Below, in pieces: positions 17,303 to 25,992 of a DNA stretch of 64,000 nt. Within the stretch, counting starts at the first letter, position 1. Each line of letters opens with the position of its first letter. The translations under genes and the position numbers were made by a program. The notes beneath the pieces are model-generated. The model was not told the DNA's origin. It saw only the letters and a list, made by a program, of their open reading frames with translations, and searched no databases. The DNA comes from Maritimibacter sp. (GTDB lineage: Bacteria; Pseudomonadota; Alphaproteobacteria; Rhodobacterales; Rhodobacteraceae): contig JAABTN010000010.1 in assembly GCA_011389895.1 (NCBI GenBank), forward strand, positions 1 through 64,000, given 5' to 3'.

Positions 17303-18185
17303 GAAGCTCTCCCTCGGCATGACTTGGCATTGGTGTTTGAAGGTCTGGGGCCAGCTCGAAAAGCGCCGCGCAAAACGCCTGCGGGGCCTGCACGTAAACG
17401 GCATGCCCGGCGCGTTCGATGGTGATGCAGCGCGGCGTGTCGCCATGAACCTCGGTCCAAGCGCGCATCGCGGCGGTCGTCTGGGCAATGGGCGTGACCT
17501 GGTCCTCGGCACCGATGATGAAGCCCGGTTTCTGGCGAAGCTGCGCGACCGACGCGGCCAGGTTTCCCGACGCAAGCATATGAACGGCTTGGCCGTAGCC
17601 GTCCGAATTGATCCGCGCCATTTCCTGTCGGACGCTGGCGACAACCGATGGGTTATGCTCGGGATCGAACACCAGACGCGGCGCGCGTGTTTCGGCAAAG
17701 GCTTCGGCCCCGAGGCGTTCCAAATCCTTCAAGCGTTCGGTTGCGTTTGGCGGCAGGGGTGCATTTGCGTCGATCCCATACCCTTGGGCCGAGGCCGCAA
17801 GCACGATCGACGAGACGCACGTGGGTGCCCGCAGAGCGAAGGCAACCGCGATCAGCGTGCCCAGCGAATGCCCGATGATCGTGGCTTCATCCAGCCCAAG
17901 GCGATCAAAAAAGTGTTCAAGGGCCCCGGCATAATCCGCGGCCGTTGGCTTGGCCACCGTGAGGGGTGCTGAGGTCAAGTAACCGGGTGCATTCCATGCA
18001 ATCAGCCTTGGCCCTTCGGGCAAGGTCTTGAACACCGGTTCGAAGGAATCGGAGTTGGACCCGATCCCATGGAGGAAAACGAAGGTGGGACCGGTGCCGC
18101 GACGTTCAAGAAAGCGAATGCCGCCGATCTCTTGATGGCGCAGTCCTGCATCGGTGTCATTCGTTCGTGTGTGCGACGGCGGCAA
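17292..18185 (-). CDS. alpha/beta hydrolase, probable ring-fission-product hydrolase
   Basis: A hydrolase of about 297 aa with a complete triad: nucleophile Ser in GHSLG (about 120), Asp in GAEDQVTP (about 225) and His in RAGHAVYVQ (about 255). The oxyanion-side motif is FLHGIGSNSDSF. The ORF track starts at a TTG at 18206, but that lies within the operator/-10 region; the TTG at 18185 is eight bases behind AGGGA and is preferred. It leads the seven-gene catabolic operon and overlaps the dioxygenase gene. It probably hydrolyses the C-C or amide bond of the ring-opened product. Confidence 0.88.
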   Translation of the reverse strand: MPPSHTRTNDTDAGLRHQEIGGIRFLERRGTGPTFVFLHGIGSNSDSFEPVFKTLPEGPRLIAWNAPGYLTSAPLTVAKPTAADYAGALEHFFDRLGLDEATIIGHSLGTLIAVAFALRAPTCVSSIVLAASAQGYGIDANAPLPPNATERLKDLERLGAEAFAETRAPRLVFDPEHNPSVVASVRQEMARINSDGYGQAVHMLASGNLAASVAQLRQKPGFIIGAEDQVTPIAQTTAAMRAWTEVHGDTPRCITIERAGHAVYVQAPQAFCAALFELAPDLQTPMPSHAEGELHGR

Positions 18186-18206
18186 CGTCAATATCCCTAT
18201 GTTCAA

Positions 18207-18227
18207 ATATGAACTGACTGTTCAATA
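18207..18227. promoter_or_regulatory. second copy of the TTGAACA-type operator, with an extra half-site
   Basis: On the minus strand the core reads TTGAACAGTCAGTTCAT, against TTGAACAATGTGTTCAA at 10691-10711. A third GAAC half-site follows in both copies (GTTCA at 18201-18205 on the plus strand). It lies just upstream of the alpha/beta hydrolase operon, supporting shared control by IclR(2). Confidence 0.65.
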
Positions 18228-18572
18228 AAGTAGATGAGCGGCCTTCGTGTTGTCAAGCGCGCGATTGCAGGGCTTGGGTCCGCTCACCGCATCGGGTTTG
18301 CCGATGGTGCCCCGGGGCCCTTGGATCATGCACGGGACATCTTGCGCAGGGCAGGGTGCCGCGCTCGACCAAGGATACCAGCGAGCAATGCCCCCTGTAA
18401 GGTGCGGAAACGTCGCCAGACCGGCCCAGGACAACCCATGCGAAAACGCATATTAAAAATGGAAGCCTACGCAATTTTCTTGGGTCTGACGGCGCGCTAC
18501 ACCGCAAGCATGCTTCAACATCATTCATCACTTCAAACGCATAGGGGCCTCGGGCCCGGAAAGGCCAGACAC
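18228..18572. other. 345-bp region without a supported gene
   Basis: This lies between the operator of the leftward operon and the start of the frameshifted oxidoreductase gene. The listed ORFs (18222-18434, 18253-18627, 18247-18456) look like shadows. An AT-richer patch around 18440-18480 could hold the promoter for the gene at 18573. Nothing else recognised. Confidence 0.45.
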
Positions 18573-19575
18573 ATGCTTGCTTACACCTATACCCGCTACG
18601 GAGCGCCCGACGTTCTGACCCTGACATCCGTCGACAAACCGACCCCCAAGCCCGGTGAGGTTCTCATCAAGATCCTTGCAACGACCGTGAGTTCCGGTGA
18701 TTGGCGCGCCCGGAGCCTGACCATGCTCCGGGGTCTCGGGTTTGTCGGGCGACTGGTTTTTTGGCATTCGGGGCCTGCGCAAACAGGTTCTCGGCACCGA
18801 GTTTTCGGGCGTTGTCGAGGCGGTGGGCCAAGACGTGACGCGCTACGCGCCCGGTGACGCCGTGATCGGCTATCCCGGTGCGGGCTTCGGCGCCCATGCG
18901 GAATACATCGCGATGCCTGCGGACGGGAAACTGGTGAGAAAACCGTTCACCTTGGGGTTCGATGAAGCTGCGGCTGTCCCCTTTGGGGCAACGACAGCCT
19001 ATGATTTTCTGGTCAACAAGGCCGCGATCACGTCGGGCGAACGTGTGCTGATAAACGGGGCCTCCGGCGCGGTCGGGACGGCCAGCGTGCAGATCGCGAA
19101 ATTCCTTGGGGCCGAGGTGACGGCGGTTGCCAGCGCCAAGAACGCCGGTCTTGTCCGGAAGCTCGGGGCAGAACACGTCATCGACTACAATGAACGGGAT
19201 TTCGCGGCAGAAGGCCAACTGTACGATGTGGTCGTGGATACCGTTGGCACCGCCCCCTTCGTGCGGACGCGCCACGCGCTGCGCCCCGGCGGGCGTATGG
19301 TCATGATCTCGGGAAAAACGTCCGACATGATCCTTGGCCCGCTGAAGGCCCGGCTTGCAGGGCGTCGGATGATCAACGGTGTCGCTTCGGAAAGCCGGGA
19401 AAACCTGGAGACCGTGGTGAAGCTGATCAACGACGGGTTCTATCGCCCGGTGATAGACCGCACCGATGGCTTTGATGAAATGCGGCTGGCGCATGCCCAT
19501 GTGGATGCGGGGCACAAGACGGGGAGCGTCGTGGTGCGTGTCGCCGATGCCCCGGCCTTGAAGCTGGTGGGGTGA
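18573..19575 (+). pseudogene. NAD(P)-dependent alcohol dehydrogenase / quinone oxidoreductase, frameshifted
   Basis: A zinc-free MDR-family gene in two frames. Frame one runs from ATG 18573 (MLAYTYTRYGAPDVLTL) to GFVGRLVF; frame two continues FGIRGLRKQVLGTEFSGVVEAVG to the stop at 19575. Deleting one T from the six-T run at 18757-18762 restores a continuous protein of about 333 aa with the GASGAVGTASVQIAK cofactor motif. This is either a true frameshift or a homopolymer sequencing error. The downstream part could start from the TTG at 18742 but would lack the first beta strands. It may have been a quinone reductase; no operon partner. Confidence 0.8.
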
Positions 19576-19614
19576 GCCGAAGCGCGGTGTGGGTCTGATG
19601 GACCCGCACGCCCC

Positions 19615-19655
19615 GAAAAAAAGCGCCGCGCAGGGAGATCCTGCGCGGCGTTTTT
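19615..19655. terminator. bidirectional intrinsic terminator
   Basis: CGCCGCGCAGG and CCTGCGCGGCG form a perfect 11-bp stem around GAGAT, flanked by A7 on the left and T5 on the right. It separates the convergent oxidoreductase gene and trxB and can serve both. Confidence 0.9.
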
Positions 19656-19672
19656 GCGGTTATGGGGCGACG

Positions 19673-20659
19673 TCAGACCGGGGCTTTCTCCGCTTCCACG
19701 GCGGCTGCCGGTTCGGCGTCGTCCTGTTCGGCCAGCCAGCGTTCGGCGTCGAGCGCGGCCATGCACCCCATGCCGGCGCTTGTCACCGCCTGCCGGTAGA
19801 CATGGTCGGTCAGGTCGCCCGCGGCAAAAACGCCGGGGATCGAGGTGCGGGTGGTGCCCGGTTCGACCTTCACGTAGCCGCCGTGATGGGTTTCAAGCTG
19901 GTCGATGACCAATTCGTTGGCCGGGGCGTGGCCGATGGCGATGAACACGCCCTTCACGTCCAGCGTGGACACTTCGTCGGTCTTCACGTTCCTGATCCGC
20001 ACGCCTTCGACGCCCAGCGGCATGTCGGTGCCGGTGACTTCGTCCAGGACGTGATCCCAGAGCACCTCGATCTTCGGGTTCTTCTCTAGCCGGTTGATCA
20101 GGATCTTCTCGGCGCGGAATTCGTCGCGGCGGTGGATCACGGTGACCTTGGAGGCGAAATTGGTAAGAAACAGCGCCTCTTCCACGGCGGTGTTGCCGCC
20201 GCCGACCACGAGAATCTCCTGCCCCCGGTAGAAGAACCCGTCACAGGTGGCGCAGGCAGAGACGCCGAAGCCCTTGAACTTGTCCTCGGACGGGAGGCCC
20301 AGCCATTTCGCGCGCGCCCCGGTGGCGAGGATCACCGCCTCGGCTTCATAGGTCGCCCCAGAGTCGCCCTTGGCGACGAACGGGCGTTTGGACAGGTCGA
20401 GATCGGTGATGATGTCAGTGATGACCTCGGTCCCCATGGCCTTGGCGTGGGCTTCCATGTTGACCATGAGCTCGGGCCCCTGAATCTCGGTGTGCCCGGG
20501 CCAATTCTCGACCTCGGTGGTGGTGGTAAGCTGCCCGCCGGGCTCCATGCCCTGCACGAGAATGGGTTTGAGCATGGCGCGCGCGGCATAGACCCCGGCA
20601 GAGTAGCCGGCGGGGCCGGAGCCGATGATGAGCACGCGGGTATGATGCGTTCCGGACAT
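19673..20659 (-). CDS. trxB: thioredoxin-disulfide reductase
   Basis: A 328-aa flavoprotein that passes electrons from NADPH to thioredoxin in the cytoplasm. The FAD motif [16 protein letters not shown] is at about residues 13-28, the redox-active pair is CATC in [12 protein letters not shown] (about 140), NADPH binding is at [13 protein letters not shown], and [16 protein letters not shown] closes the FAD site. Length and motif order are normal. It is divergent from the Lrp-family regulator, an arrangement I associate with Rhodobacterales. Confidence 0.96.
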   Translation of the reverse strand: MSGTHHTRVLIIGSGPAGYSAGVYAARAMLKPILVQGMEPGGQLTTTTEVENWPGHTEIQGPELMVNMEAHAKAMGTEVITDIITDLDLSKRPFVAKGDSGATYEAEAVILATGARAKWLGLPSEDKFKGFGVSACATCDGFFYRGQEILVVGGGNTAVEEALFLTNFASKVTVIHRRDEFRAEKILINRLEKNPKIEVLWDHVLDEVTGTDMPLGVEGVRIRNVKTDEVSTLDVKGVFIAIGHAPANELVIDQLETHHGGYVKVEPGTTRTSIPGVFAAGDLTDHVYRQAVTSAGMGCMAALDAERWLAEQDDAEPAAAVEAEKAPV

Positions 20660-20848
20660 GGCGAATCCCTTTTATTCGATGGTTCTCACCGATATAGGGG
20701 TGCGGGCCTGCGGTCGGAACCCCCTGCGGCAGACTGTCAGTTTTTGCACATTGGCGCATGTTTGAGACAGGATATTGCGCAAATGCGAAATATTATTGCG
20801 CAGGGCGTCCTGTGCGGGTAAGGTTCTGCGAAACTCCGAGGACATCCC

Positions 20849-21349
20849 ATGCCCCCATCGAAACTTGACCCCATTGATCGCATGATCCTTGCCGAATTGC
20901 AGGCGGACGGGCGCATGACGAACGTGGAGCTTGCCAAGCGTGTCGGCATTTCGGCACCGCCCTGTCTGCGCCGGGTGCGCACGCTTGAAGAGGCGGGGTT
21001 CATCCGGGGGTATCATGCCGATGTGGATGCCCGCGCGCTGGGCTTCGAGGTGCAGGTGTTCGCCAATGTCGGCCTTGTCAGCCAAGCCGAGGCCGACCTG
21101 TCGGCCTTCGAGGCGCGGTGCCGTGACTGGCCGCTTGTGCGCGAGTGTCACATGCTGAACGGCGAGGTGGATTTCATCCTGAAATGCGTCGCGCCGGACC
21201 TGTCCACGTTCCAGACCTTCCTCACCGAAGAACTGACGGCGGCGGACAACGTGGCGAGCGTGAAGACATCGCTCGTGATCCGGGATGCCAAGCATGAACC
21301 GGGCGTGCCTTTCGACGTGCTCGAAGCCCGTATGGCCACGCAGGCCTGA
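20849..21349 (+). CDS. Lrp/AsnC-family transcriptional regulator
   Basis: A 166-aa regulator. The N-terminal HTH (LDPIDRMILAELQADGRMT and ELAKRVGISAPPCLRRVRTL) is followed by a RAM/ligand domain (about 75-150). It starts at ATG 20849. The 190-bp gap to trxB would hold both promoters. Members respond to amino acids and form octamers; this one's ligand is unknown. Divergence from trxB suggests local control or simple conserved neighbourhood. Confidence 0.93.
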   Translation: MPPSKLDPIDRMILAELQADGRMTNVELAKRVGISAPPCLRRVRTLEEAGFIRGYHADVDARALGFEVQVFANVGLVSQAEADLSAFEARCRDWPLVRECHMLNGEVDFILKCVAPDLSTFQTFLTEELTAADNVASVKTSLVIRDAKHEPGVPFDVLEARMATQA

Positions 21350-21531
21350 ACCCGAGGCCCAGGGCTCCGGGCGCGAAAGCAGGTTGCATATGACCCGGAA
21401 CCGGGCTATACGAACGGCGCTACAATCTATTCTACTGCACCTGTCTCCTAAAAGGCTTCAGCTTGCCACTACGAACTGACTGAGCCGATCTGCCGCATTC
21501 CGTGGGCAGAAAACAACTAGGAGTAAACACG

Positions 21532-21738
21532 ATGGCCAAAGGCACCGTGAAATGGTTCAACCCCACTAAAGGCTTCGGCTTTATCGCACCGGAAGATGGT
21601 GGACGCGACGTGTTCGTGCACATCTCTGCCGTTGAGCGCGCCGGGATTTCCGAACTCAAGGACGGCCAAGCCGTCACGTTCGAAATGGAAGCTGGCCGTG
21701 ATGGCCGCGAGTCCGCGTCGAACATCGAACTCGCGTAA
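21532..21738 (+). CDS. cspA: cold-shock protein, CspA family
   Basis: A 68-aa single cold-shock domain with both RNA-binding motifs, GFGFIAPEDGG (RNP1-type) and DVFVHISAV (RNP2-type). The start is ATG 21532 behind AGGAG; the track start at 21502 is in the leader. It binds single-stranded nucleic acid and acts as an RNA chaperone. It is monocistronic, with a long upstream leader of about 180 bp that could carry temperature-responsive structure, and a strong terminator right after. Confidence 0.96.
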   Translation: MAKGTVKWFNPTKGFGFIAPEDGGRDVFVHISAVERAGISELKDGQAVTFEMEAGRDGRESASNIELA

Positions 21739-21759
21739 GCGACGTTTCTTGACCGATAG

Positions 21760-21793
21760 AAGGCGGCAGGGTGAAAGCCCTGCCGCCTTTTTC
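21760..21793. terminator. intrinsic terminator after cspA
   Basis: AAGGCGGCAGGG and CCCTGCCGCCTT form a perfect stem with loop TGAAAG, followed by TTT. It ends cspA and can also serve the convergent flavin monooxygenase gene. Confidence 0.9.
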
Positions 21794-21810
21794 TTTGGGC
21801 GTCGCCAGTT

Positions 21811-23772
21811 TCAGGCGGGCACCGCGCGGCCGCGATCGGGTTTGACCGCGTGGTCCTGCGGCAGAAGAAAGCCCGCGAAGAAATCTGCCAATGCGCCATG
21901 CGCGTCAAGCGGCAGGATATGTGCCACGTATTGGTCCGGGCGCACCACGATCATGCAGCCCTGATGCCGGTCGATGCCGCGCATCTTGTAGATATCCTGA
22001 CCTGTTTTATGGTCGACGCAGAACACCTTTTCATGGTCGCGCAGGCCAAGCGCGCCCTTTTCCGGCCGCAGGAGCGGCGGCATGTCGGGCATCGCGATCT
22101 GGTCAAAGCTTTGCTGGAACACCGCGCGCAGGTCGATGACCGCGTCAATATCCTCGTCCGACCGGGTGTAGCGGCGGACAGGTGAGGCGGGGTCGGTTGC
22201 CAGCCAATCGGCGAGTGCGTGGATGCGCCCACCCTTCGTGCCATCGGCTTTGCCGCCGAAGGCATAGATCCTCCATCTGGCATCGGCTTGCGCCACATGG
22301 CCGAGTTGGAGCGCCATGGCGTCCGCCACCCGCACCACCGGGGCCGAATGGAACCGTTTGCCGACCGGTTGCCCGGTCGCAAGCGCCTGTTGCGCGTCGA
22401 CAGAGGTGAGCGTCGATGGGTCGTAGCGCACGGCAAGGCCACCGGTGAATTCGAGGTTCTCGATGAAATGCTTCTGGAAGCGCGGCATCTCACGCCCGTC
22501 AAGCTCGTCATCGTCCAACGGGGCCGACATGATGCGTGCCCATTTGTGATCGGTCTCCACGAGCCGCTTGGCCTCGGTCCGCCGTTCGGCGGTATAGCTG
22601 TGCAAAAGCGCGGGGTCCGAGCGCCCCTTGAGCACCTGAATCAGTTTCCAGCCCAGGTTGAAGGTGTCGCCCATGGAAACGTTCATGCCTTGGCCCGCCT
22701 TGGGCGAATGGGTGTGGCAGGCGTCCCCGGCGGTGAAGACGCGGGGGTTTCGCGTCGCGGTCTCGCCCTCGGGCACATCGTCGAACCGGTCGGTAAGCCG
22801 GTGCCCGATTTCGTAGACCGACCACCAGACGACTTCCTTCACGTCGATGGAATAGGGCGCCATGATCCGGTTCGCCGCCGCGATCATGTCTGAGACGTCG
22901 AGATTGCGGTTGGCGACGCGTTCGTCCGGGTTGAGCTTGTCAAGCTCGACATACATGCGAAACAGGTATCCGCCCTCACGCGGGAGGATAAGCAGGTTGC
23001 CTTCGCTGGCCGAGGTGATGAGGTTTTTCATCCGGATATCCGGGAAGTCGGAATTGGCGAGAATGTCCATGACACCCCAAGCCTGATGCGCGGCGTCGCC
23101 GTGAAGGTGCCCGCCAATCGCCTTGCGCACGTTCGAGCGCGCCCCATCTGCCCCGACGACATAGCCCGCGCGGACCGTCATGGTGGTGCCATCGCCGCGT
23201 GCCAGCGTGACGGTGACCGGGTGGTCGGTGCTGCCGGCGCCGGCGTCTGCGTCGATGTGGAGCGTTTGAACGGACAGGTCGTAATCGGGTTCAAGCCGGG
23301 TCGGGGATTTACGCATCACGTCGAGGAACAGTTGGTGAATGCGCGCTTGGTTCACGAGCGTGTGGGGCATTTCGGATTGGTCATCGGCCACGTCCTGTTG
23401 CCGGCCAACGCGGCGGATGTTGGCGGGGTTGTCCGGATCCGGCATCCAGAAATTGGTCTGGTTGACCCAATAGGCCTCGCGCTTGACCGTTTCGCCGAAA
23501 CCGAAGGCCTGAAACATCTCCATGGAGCGCACGTTGACACCATCCGCTTGACCCTTCTCGATCGGGCCGGGCTTCGGCTCCACGATCATCGTCGTGATGT
23601 CGGGAAACTGTGCAAGCTGCGCGGCAAGACACAGGCCCGCCGGGCCGCAGCCCGCGATCAGCACGTCCACCTCGTCGGGGATCACCCGACCGCTGTCTGG
23701 TGTCGCCGCGTTGTCGGCGGCCGGTTTGAGGTCGGGGTCGCCGGGGCGGAACCCATCCACGTAATACTGCAT
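21811..23772 (-). CDS. FAD-binding aromatic monooxygenase, phenol-hydroxylase / 3-hydroxybenzoate-4-monooxygenase-like
   Basis: A 653-aa flavoprotein hydroxylase. ATG 23772 (MQYYVDGFRPGDPDL) follows ACAGGAGG; the track start at 23871 includes promoter DNA. The FAD motif AGCGPAGLCLAAQLA is at about residue 40, GADGARSNVRKA at about 205, and GDACHTHSPKAGQGMN at about 340. The C-terminal 200 residues are the thioredoxin-like domain of the phenol 2-monooxygenase group. It would hydroxylate a phenolic compound with NADPH and O2. It is monocistronic with its own promoter and an operator-like inverted repeat, but no regulator gene adjoins it. Confidence 0.9.
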   Translation of the reverse strand: MQYYVDGFRPGDPDLKPAADNAATPDSGRVIPDEVDVLIAGCGPAGLCLAAQLAQFPDITTMIVEPKPGPIEKGQADGVNVRSMEMFQAFGFGETVKREAYWVNQTNFWMPDPDNPANIRRVGRQQDVADDQSEMPHTLVNQARIHQLFLDVMRKSPTRLEPDYDLSVQTLHIDADAGAGSTDHPVTVTLARGDGTTMTVRAGYVVGADGARSNVRKAIGGHLHGDAAHQAWGVMDILANSDFPDIRMKNLITSASEGNLLILPREGGYLFRMYVELDKLNPDERVANRNLDVSDMIAAANRIMAPYSIDVKEVVWWSVYEIGHRLTDRFDDVPEGETATRNPRVFTAGDACHTHSPKAGQGMNVSMGDTFNLGWKLIQVLKGRSDPALLHSYTAERRTEAKRLVETDHKWARIMSAPLDDDELDGREMPRFQKHFIENLEFTGGLAVRYDPSTLTSVDAQQALATGQPVGKRFHSAPVVRVADAMALQLGHVAQADARWRIYAFGGKADGTKGGRIHALADWLATDPASPVRRYTRSDEDIDAVIDLRAVFQQSFDQIAMPDMPPLLRPEKGALGLRDHEKVFCVDHKTGQDIYKMRGIDRHQGCMIVVRPDQYVAHILPLDAHGALADFFAGFLLPQDHAVKPDRGRAVPA

Positions 23773-23805
23773 CGCGTTTCCTCCTGTCGCGCGGGGTCTG
23801 GCGTA

Positions 23806-23851
23806 ATAGTAGCTATACTTACTAATTTTCGTCAAGAAGAAAGTAAGCATA
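23806..23851 (-). promoter_or_regulatory. promoter of the phenol-hydroxylase-like gene with operator-like inverted repeat
   Basis: On the minus strand, TTGACG (23835-23830) and TACTAT (23811-23806) are 18 bp apart and make a good sigma-70-type promoter. TATACTTACT (23814-23823) and AGTAAGCATA (23842-23851) are inverted with one mismatch and flank the -35. This is a likely site for a regulator encoded elsewhere. Confidence 0.6.
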
Positions 23852-24179
23852 CATACCAATGCACTGGGCATGCAGCAGCACCCGCTGCGATTCGGTGGGA
23901 TTCAGTTGGAATCGGCGCGCTGCGGCGGGTTTGGTGATTCTCCGGCCTGCCTGTGAGTTGCCGGACATGTGCGGGTGGCGGTCGGGTCATTGCCGGGAAT
24001 GTGAACGCGGCGTGAGCCACCGCGTGGCCCCAGAACCACGAATTTCGCTGTCGTGGCGGCTTTTTTGCCCCGGTACCGTTGCCTTCTTTTGCTCAAGGCC
24101 GGTTAAATGACCTTGGACAAATGCTTTTTCGTCATCGGGCCTCTGTCGACCCGAGGGCGCACCACGAGGGGGACACGAT
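23852..24179. other. 328-bp intergenic region
   Basis: This lies between the monooxygenase promoter and the L,D-transpeptidase gene. The ORFs listed on both strands overlap each other and resemble nothing known to me. It presumably contains the promoter of the transpeptidase gene. No clear hairpin seen. Confidence 0.45.
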
Positions 24180-24917
24180 TTGCCGCAACTGAGCCATGTC
24201 GCTTTGAAGCTGATTTCTGTGGTTTTCGCCGGGCTGACGCTTGCCGCCTGCGCCACCGTGACGGACGACGGGGCCGGGACCGCCGTCAACTCTGAGGGCG
24301 AGGTGCTGCCTTACATCTCGAGCAAGACCGCCTCGATGTATCGGGAATTCGACGATGGCCAATTCGTGGTGCCCCAGATTTCGCGCCAGTACCTGTCGGA
24401 GGATGTGAAGCGGCAATACGTGCCCTATTATGCGCCGCATCCGGAGGGGACGATCATCGTCGATCCCTACGACCGCAGGCTGTACCTGATTTCCGGACCG
24501 AACGAGGCGATGCGCTACACCGTGGGTGTGGGTAAGGCGGGCTATGGGCTGCGCGGCAATTCGACGATCCGGCGCAAGGAAGAATGGCCCTACTGGACCC
24601 CGACCCAGAACATGTTGCGCCGGGAGCCGGAAAAATACCGCCCCGTGGCCGGTGGGGTGGAAGGCGGGCTGGAAAACCCGCTTGGCGCGCGGGCGCTCTA
24701 TCTCTACCGGGGCGGGCGTGACACGCTCTACCGGATCCACGGCACGCCTTACCCCTGGACCGTGGGGGGCACGGATTCGGGGGGCTGCATCCGGATGTTC
24801 AACCAAGATGCGATCCACCTGTTCGCCAACGTGCCGACAGGGACCAAGGTCATCATCTTGGGCGAGGAGCAGAAGGGCCAGTGGACCACGCCGCTCGTCG
24901 CGGGCTCATCTGCGTGA
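24180..24917 (+). CDS. L,D-transpeptidase (YkuD domain) lipoprotein
   Basis: A 245-aa envelope enzyme. It starts with TTG at 24180 behind GAGGGGG, and the N-terminus is a lipoprotein signal with lipobox LAAC at about residue 24. The YkuD active site is HGTPYPWTVGG...SGGCIRMFN (about 190-215), with catalytic Cys and His. It cross-links peptidoglycan (3-3 links) or attaches proteins to it. It sits 183 bp before a GH25 lysozyme lipoprotein in the same direction, so the pair may act together on the wall. Confidence 0.92.
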   Translation: MPQLSHVALKLISVVFAGLTLAACATVTDDGAGTAVNSEGEVLPYISSKTASMYREFDDGQFVVPQISRQYLSEDVKRQYVPYYAPHPEGTIIVDPYDRRLYLISGPNEAMRYTVGVGKAGYGLRGNSTIRRKEEWPYWTPTQNMLRREPEKYRPVAGGVEGGLENPLGARALYLYRGGRDTLYRIHGTPYPWTVGGTDSGGCIRMFNQDAIHLFANVPTGTKVIILGEEQKGQWTTPLVAGSSA

Positions 24918-25100
24918 AAACACAGCCGGGGCGCGCAGAGTGCCCGGCGGCGCAGGCCGCATGAGCGGCCCAGTTCGCGACCCATGCGCGGGATCCCGCG
25001 CGGGCCATTTTGGTGCTGTCCAAATCACCCCCCGCGCGGATAATGTCGGCAAAACCCCTCGGGTCACCCCGACGTATTCATCGCTAGGAATTGGCTTTTC

Positions 25101-25928
25101 GTGACTGTCGCCCGCGCCGCGTTCATTGCCCTCTTGTCGCTTGTGCTTCTGTCCTGTGGCGGCCCACCCACCGGGCCCCGCATGGGTGACCCCAAGCCGC
25201 TTTTGCCCGAGAATTACCCGGCGCAGGGCATCCCGGCGCAATTCGGCGATGTCGACCCGATCGACTGGACCGAGCATGAAATTCGCCCCGACGCCTACCC
25301 GGTGCACGGGATCGACGCGTCGCGGTATCAGGGCGAGATCGACTTTGCCACGGCGCGGGCCAACGGGATTGCCTTTGCCGTTCTGAAAGTGACCGAGGGG
25401 GGCGATCACCTCGACCCCGGGTATGCGATCAATGCGCAGCGCGCGCGCGCCGCCGGGGTGCCGGTCGGCGGGTATCATTTCTACTATTTCTGCCGCACCG
25501 CAGCCGAACAGGCGCACTGGTTCATCGCCAACACCCCGCGTGTTTCCGGCGATTTGCCCCCGGTTCTCGACATGGAATGGAACCACCAGTCGCGCACCTG
25601 TCGCGCCCGCCCGGACCCAGACGAGGTGCGCGCTAACATCGCGGAATACTCGCGTATCGTGGCGGCACATTACGGCACCCGCCCGGTGATCTACACCACG
25701 CCCGATTTCTACGCCGACAACGATCTGGGACAATTGGCGGGGGCGGAATTCTGGCTGCGGTCGGTGGCGGCACATCCAAGCGAACGTTACCCGGATGAGC
25801 GTTGGACATTCTGGCAATACACCGGCACCGGCGTGGTCCGGGGGGTGAAGGGCAAGGTCGACATCAACGCATTTGCGGGCAGCCCCGAAAGCTGGGCGGC
25901 GTGGTATGCGGCGCGGCACCAGCCCTGA
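25101..25928 (+). CDS. GH25-family lysozyme-like lipoprotein
   Basis: A 275-aa protein starting with GTG at 25101. The signal ends in lipobox LLSC (about residue 19). The GH25 domain spans about 70-270: HGIDASRYQGEIDF at the start, catalytic Asp/Glu in LDMEWNHQ at about 158, and a closing FWQYTGTG with DINAFAG. Muramidases of this family cut the MurNAc-GlcNAc bond. Being lipid-anchored, it probably works on the cell's own wall. It is co-directional with the L,D-transpeptidase upstream and a small membrane protein downstream. Confidence 0.92.
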   Translation: MTVARAAFIALLSLVLLSCGGPPTGPRMGDPKPLLPENYPAQGIPAQFGDVDPIDWTEHEIRPDAYPVHGIDASRYQGEIDFATARANGIAFAVLKVTEGGDHLDPGYAINAQRARAAGVPVGGYHFYYFCRTAAEQAHWFIANTPRVSGDLPPVLDMEWNHQSRTCRARPDPDEVRANIAEYSRIVAAHYGTRPVIYTTPDFYADNDLGQLAGAEFWLRSVAAHPSERYPDERWTFWQYTGTGVVRGVKGKVDINAFAGSPESWAAWYAARHQP

Positions 25929-25992
25929 CACCCATGGTTGCAGCGCCCGGACCAAGTGCCTATGTCGGGTCCAGCAAACGAAAGGCCATATC

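Noticed and set aside
2061-18185. Recently acquired genomic island
   Set aside because: The gene content is accessory, but I see no integrase, transposase, tRNA boundary or direct repeats, and base composition looks like the neighbours.
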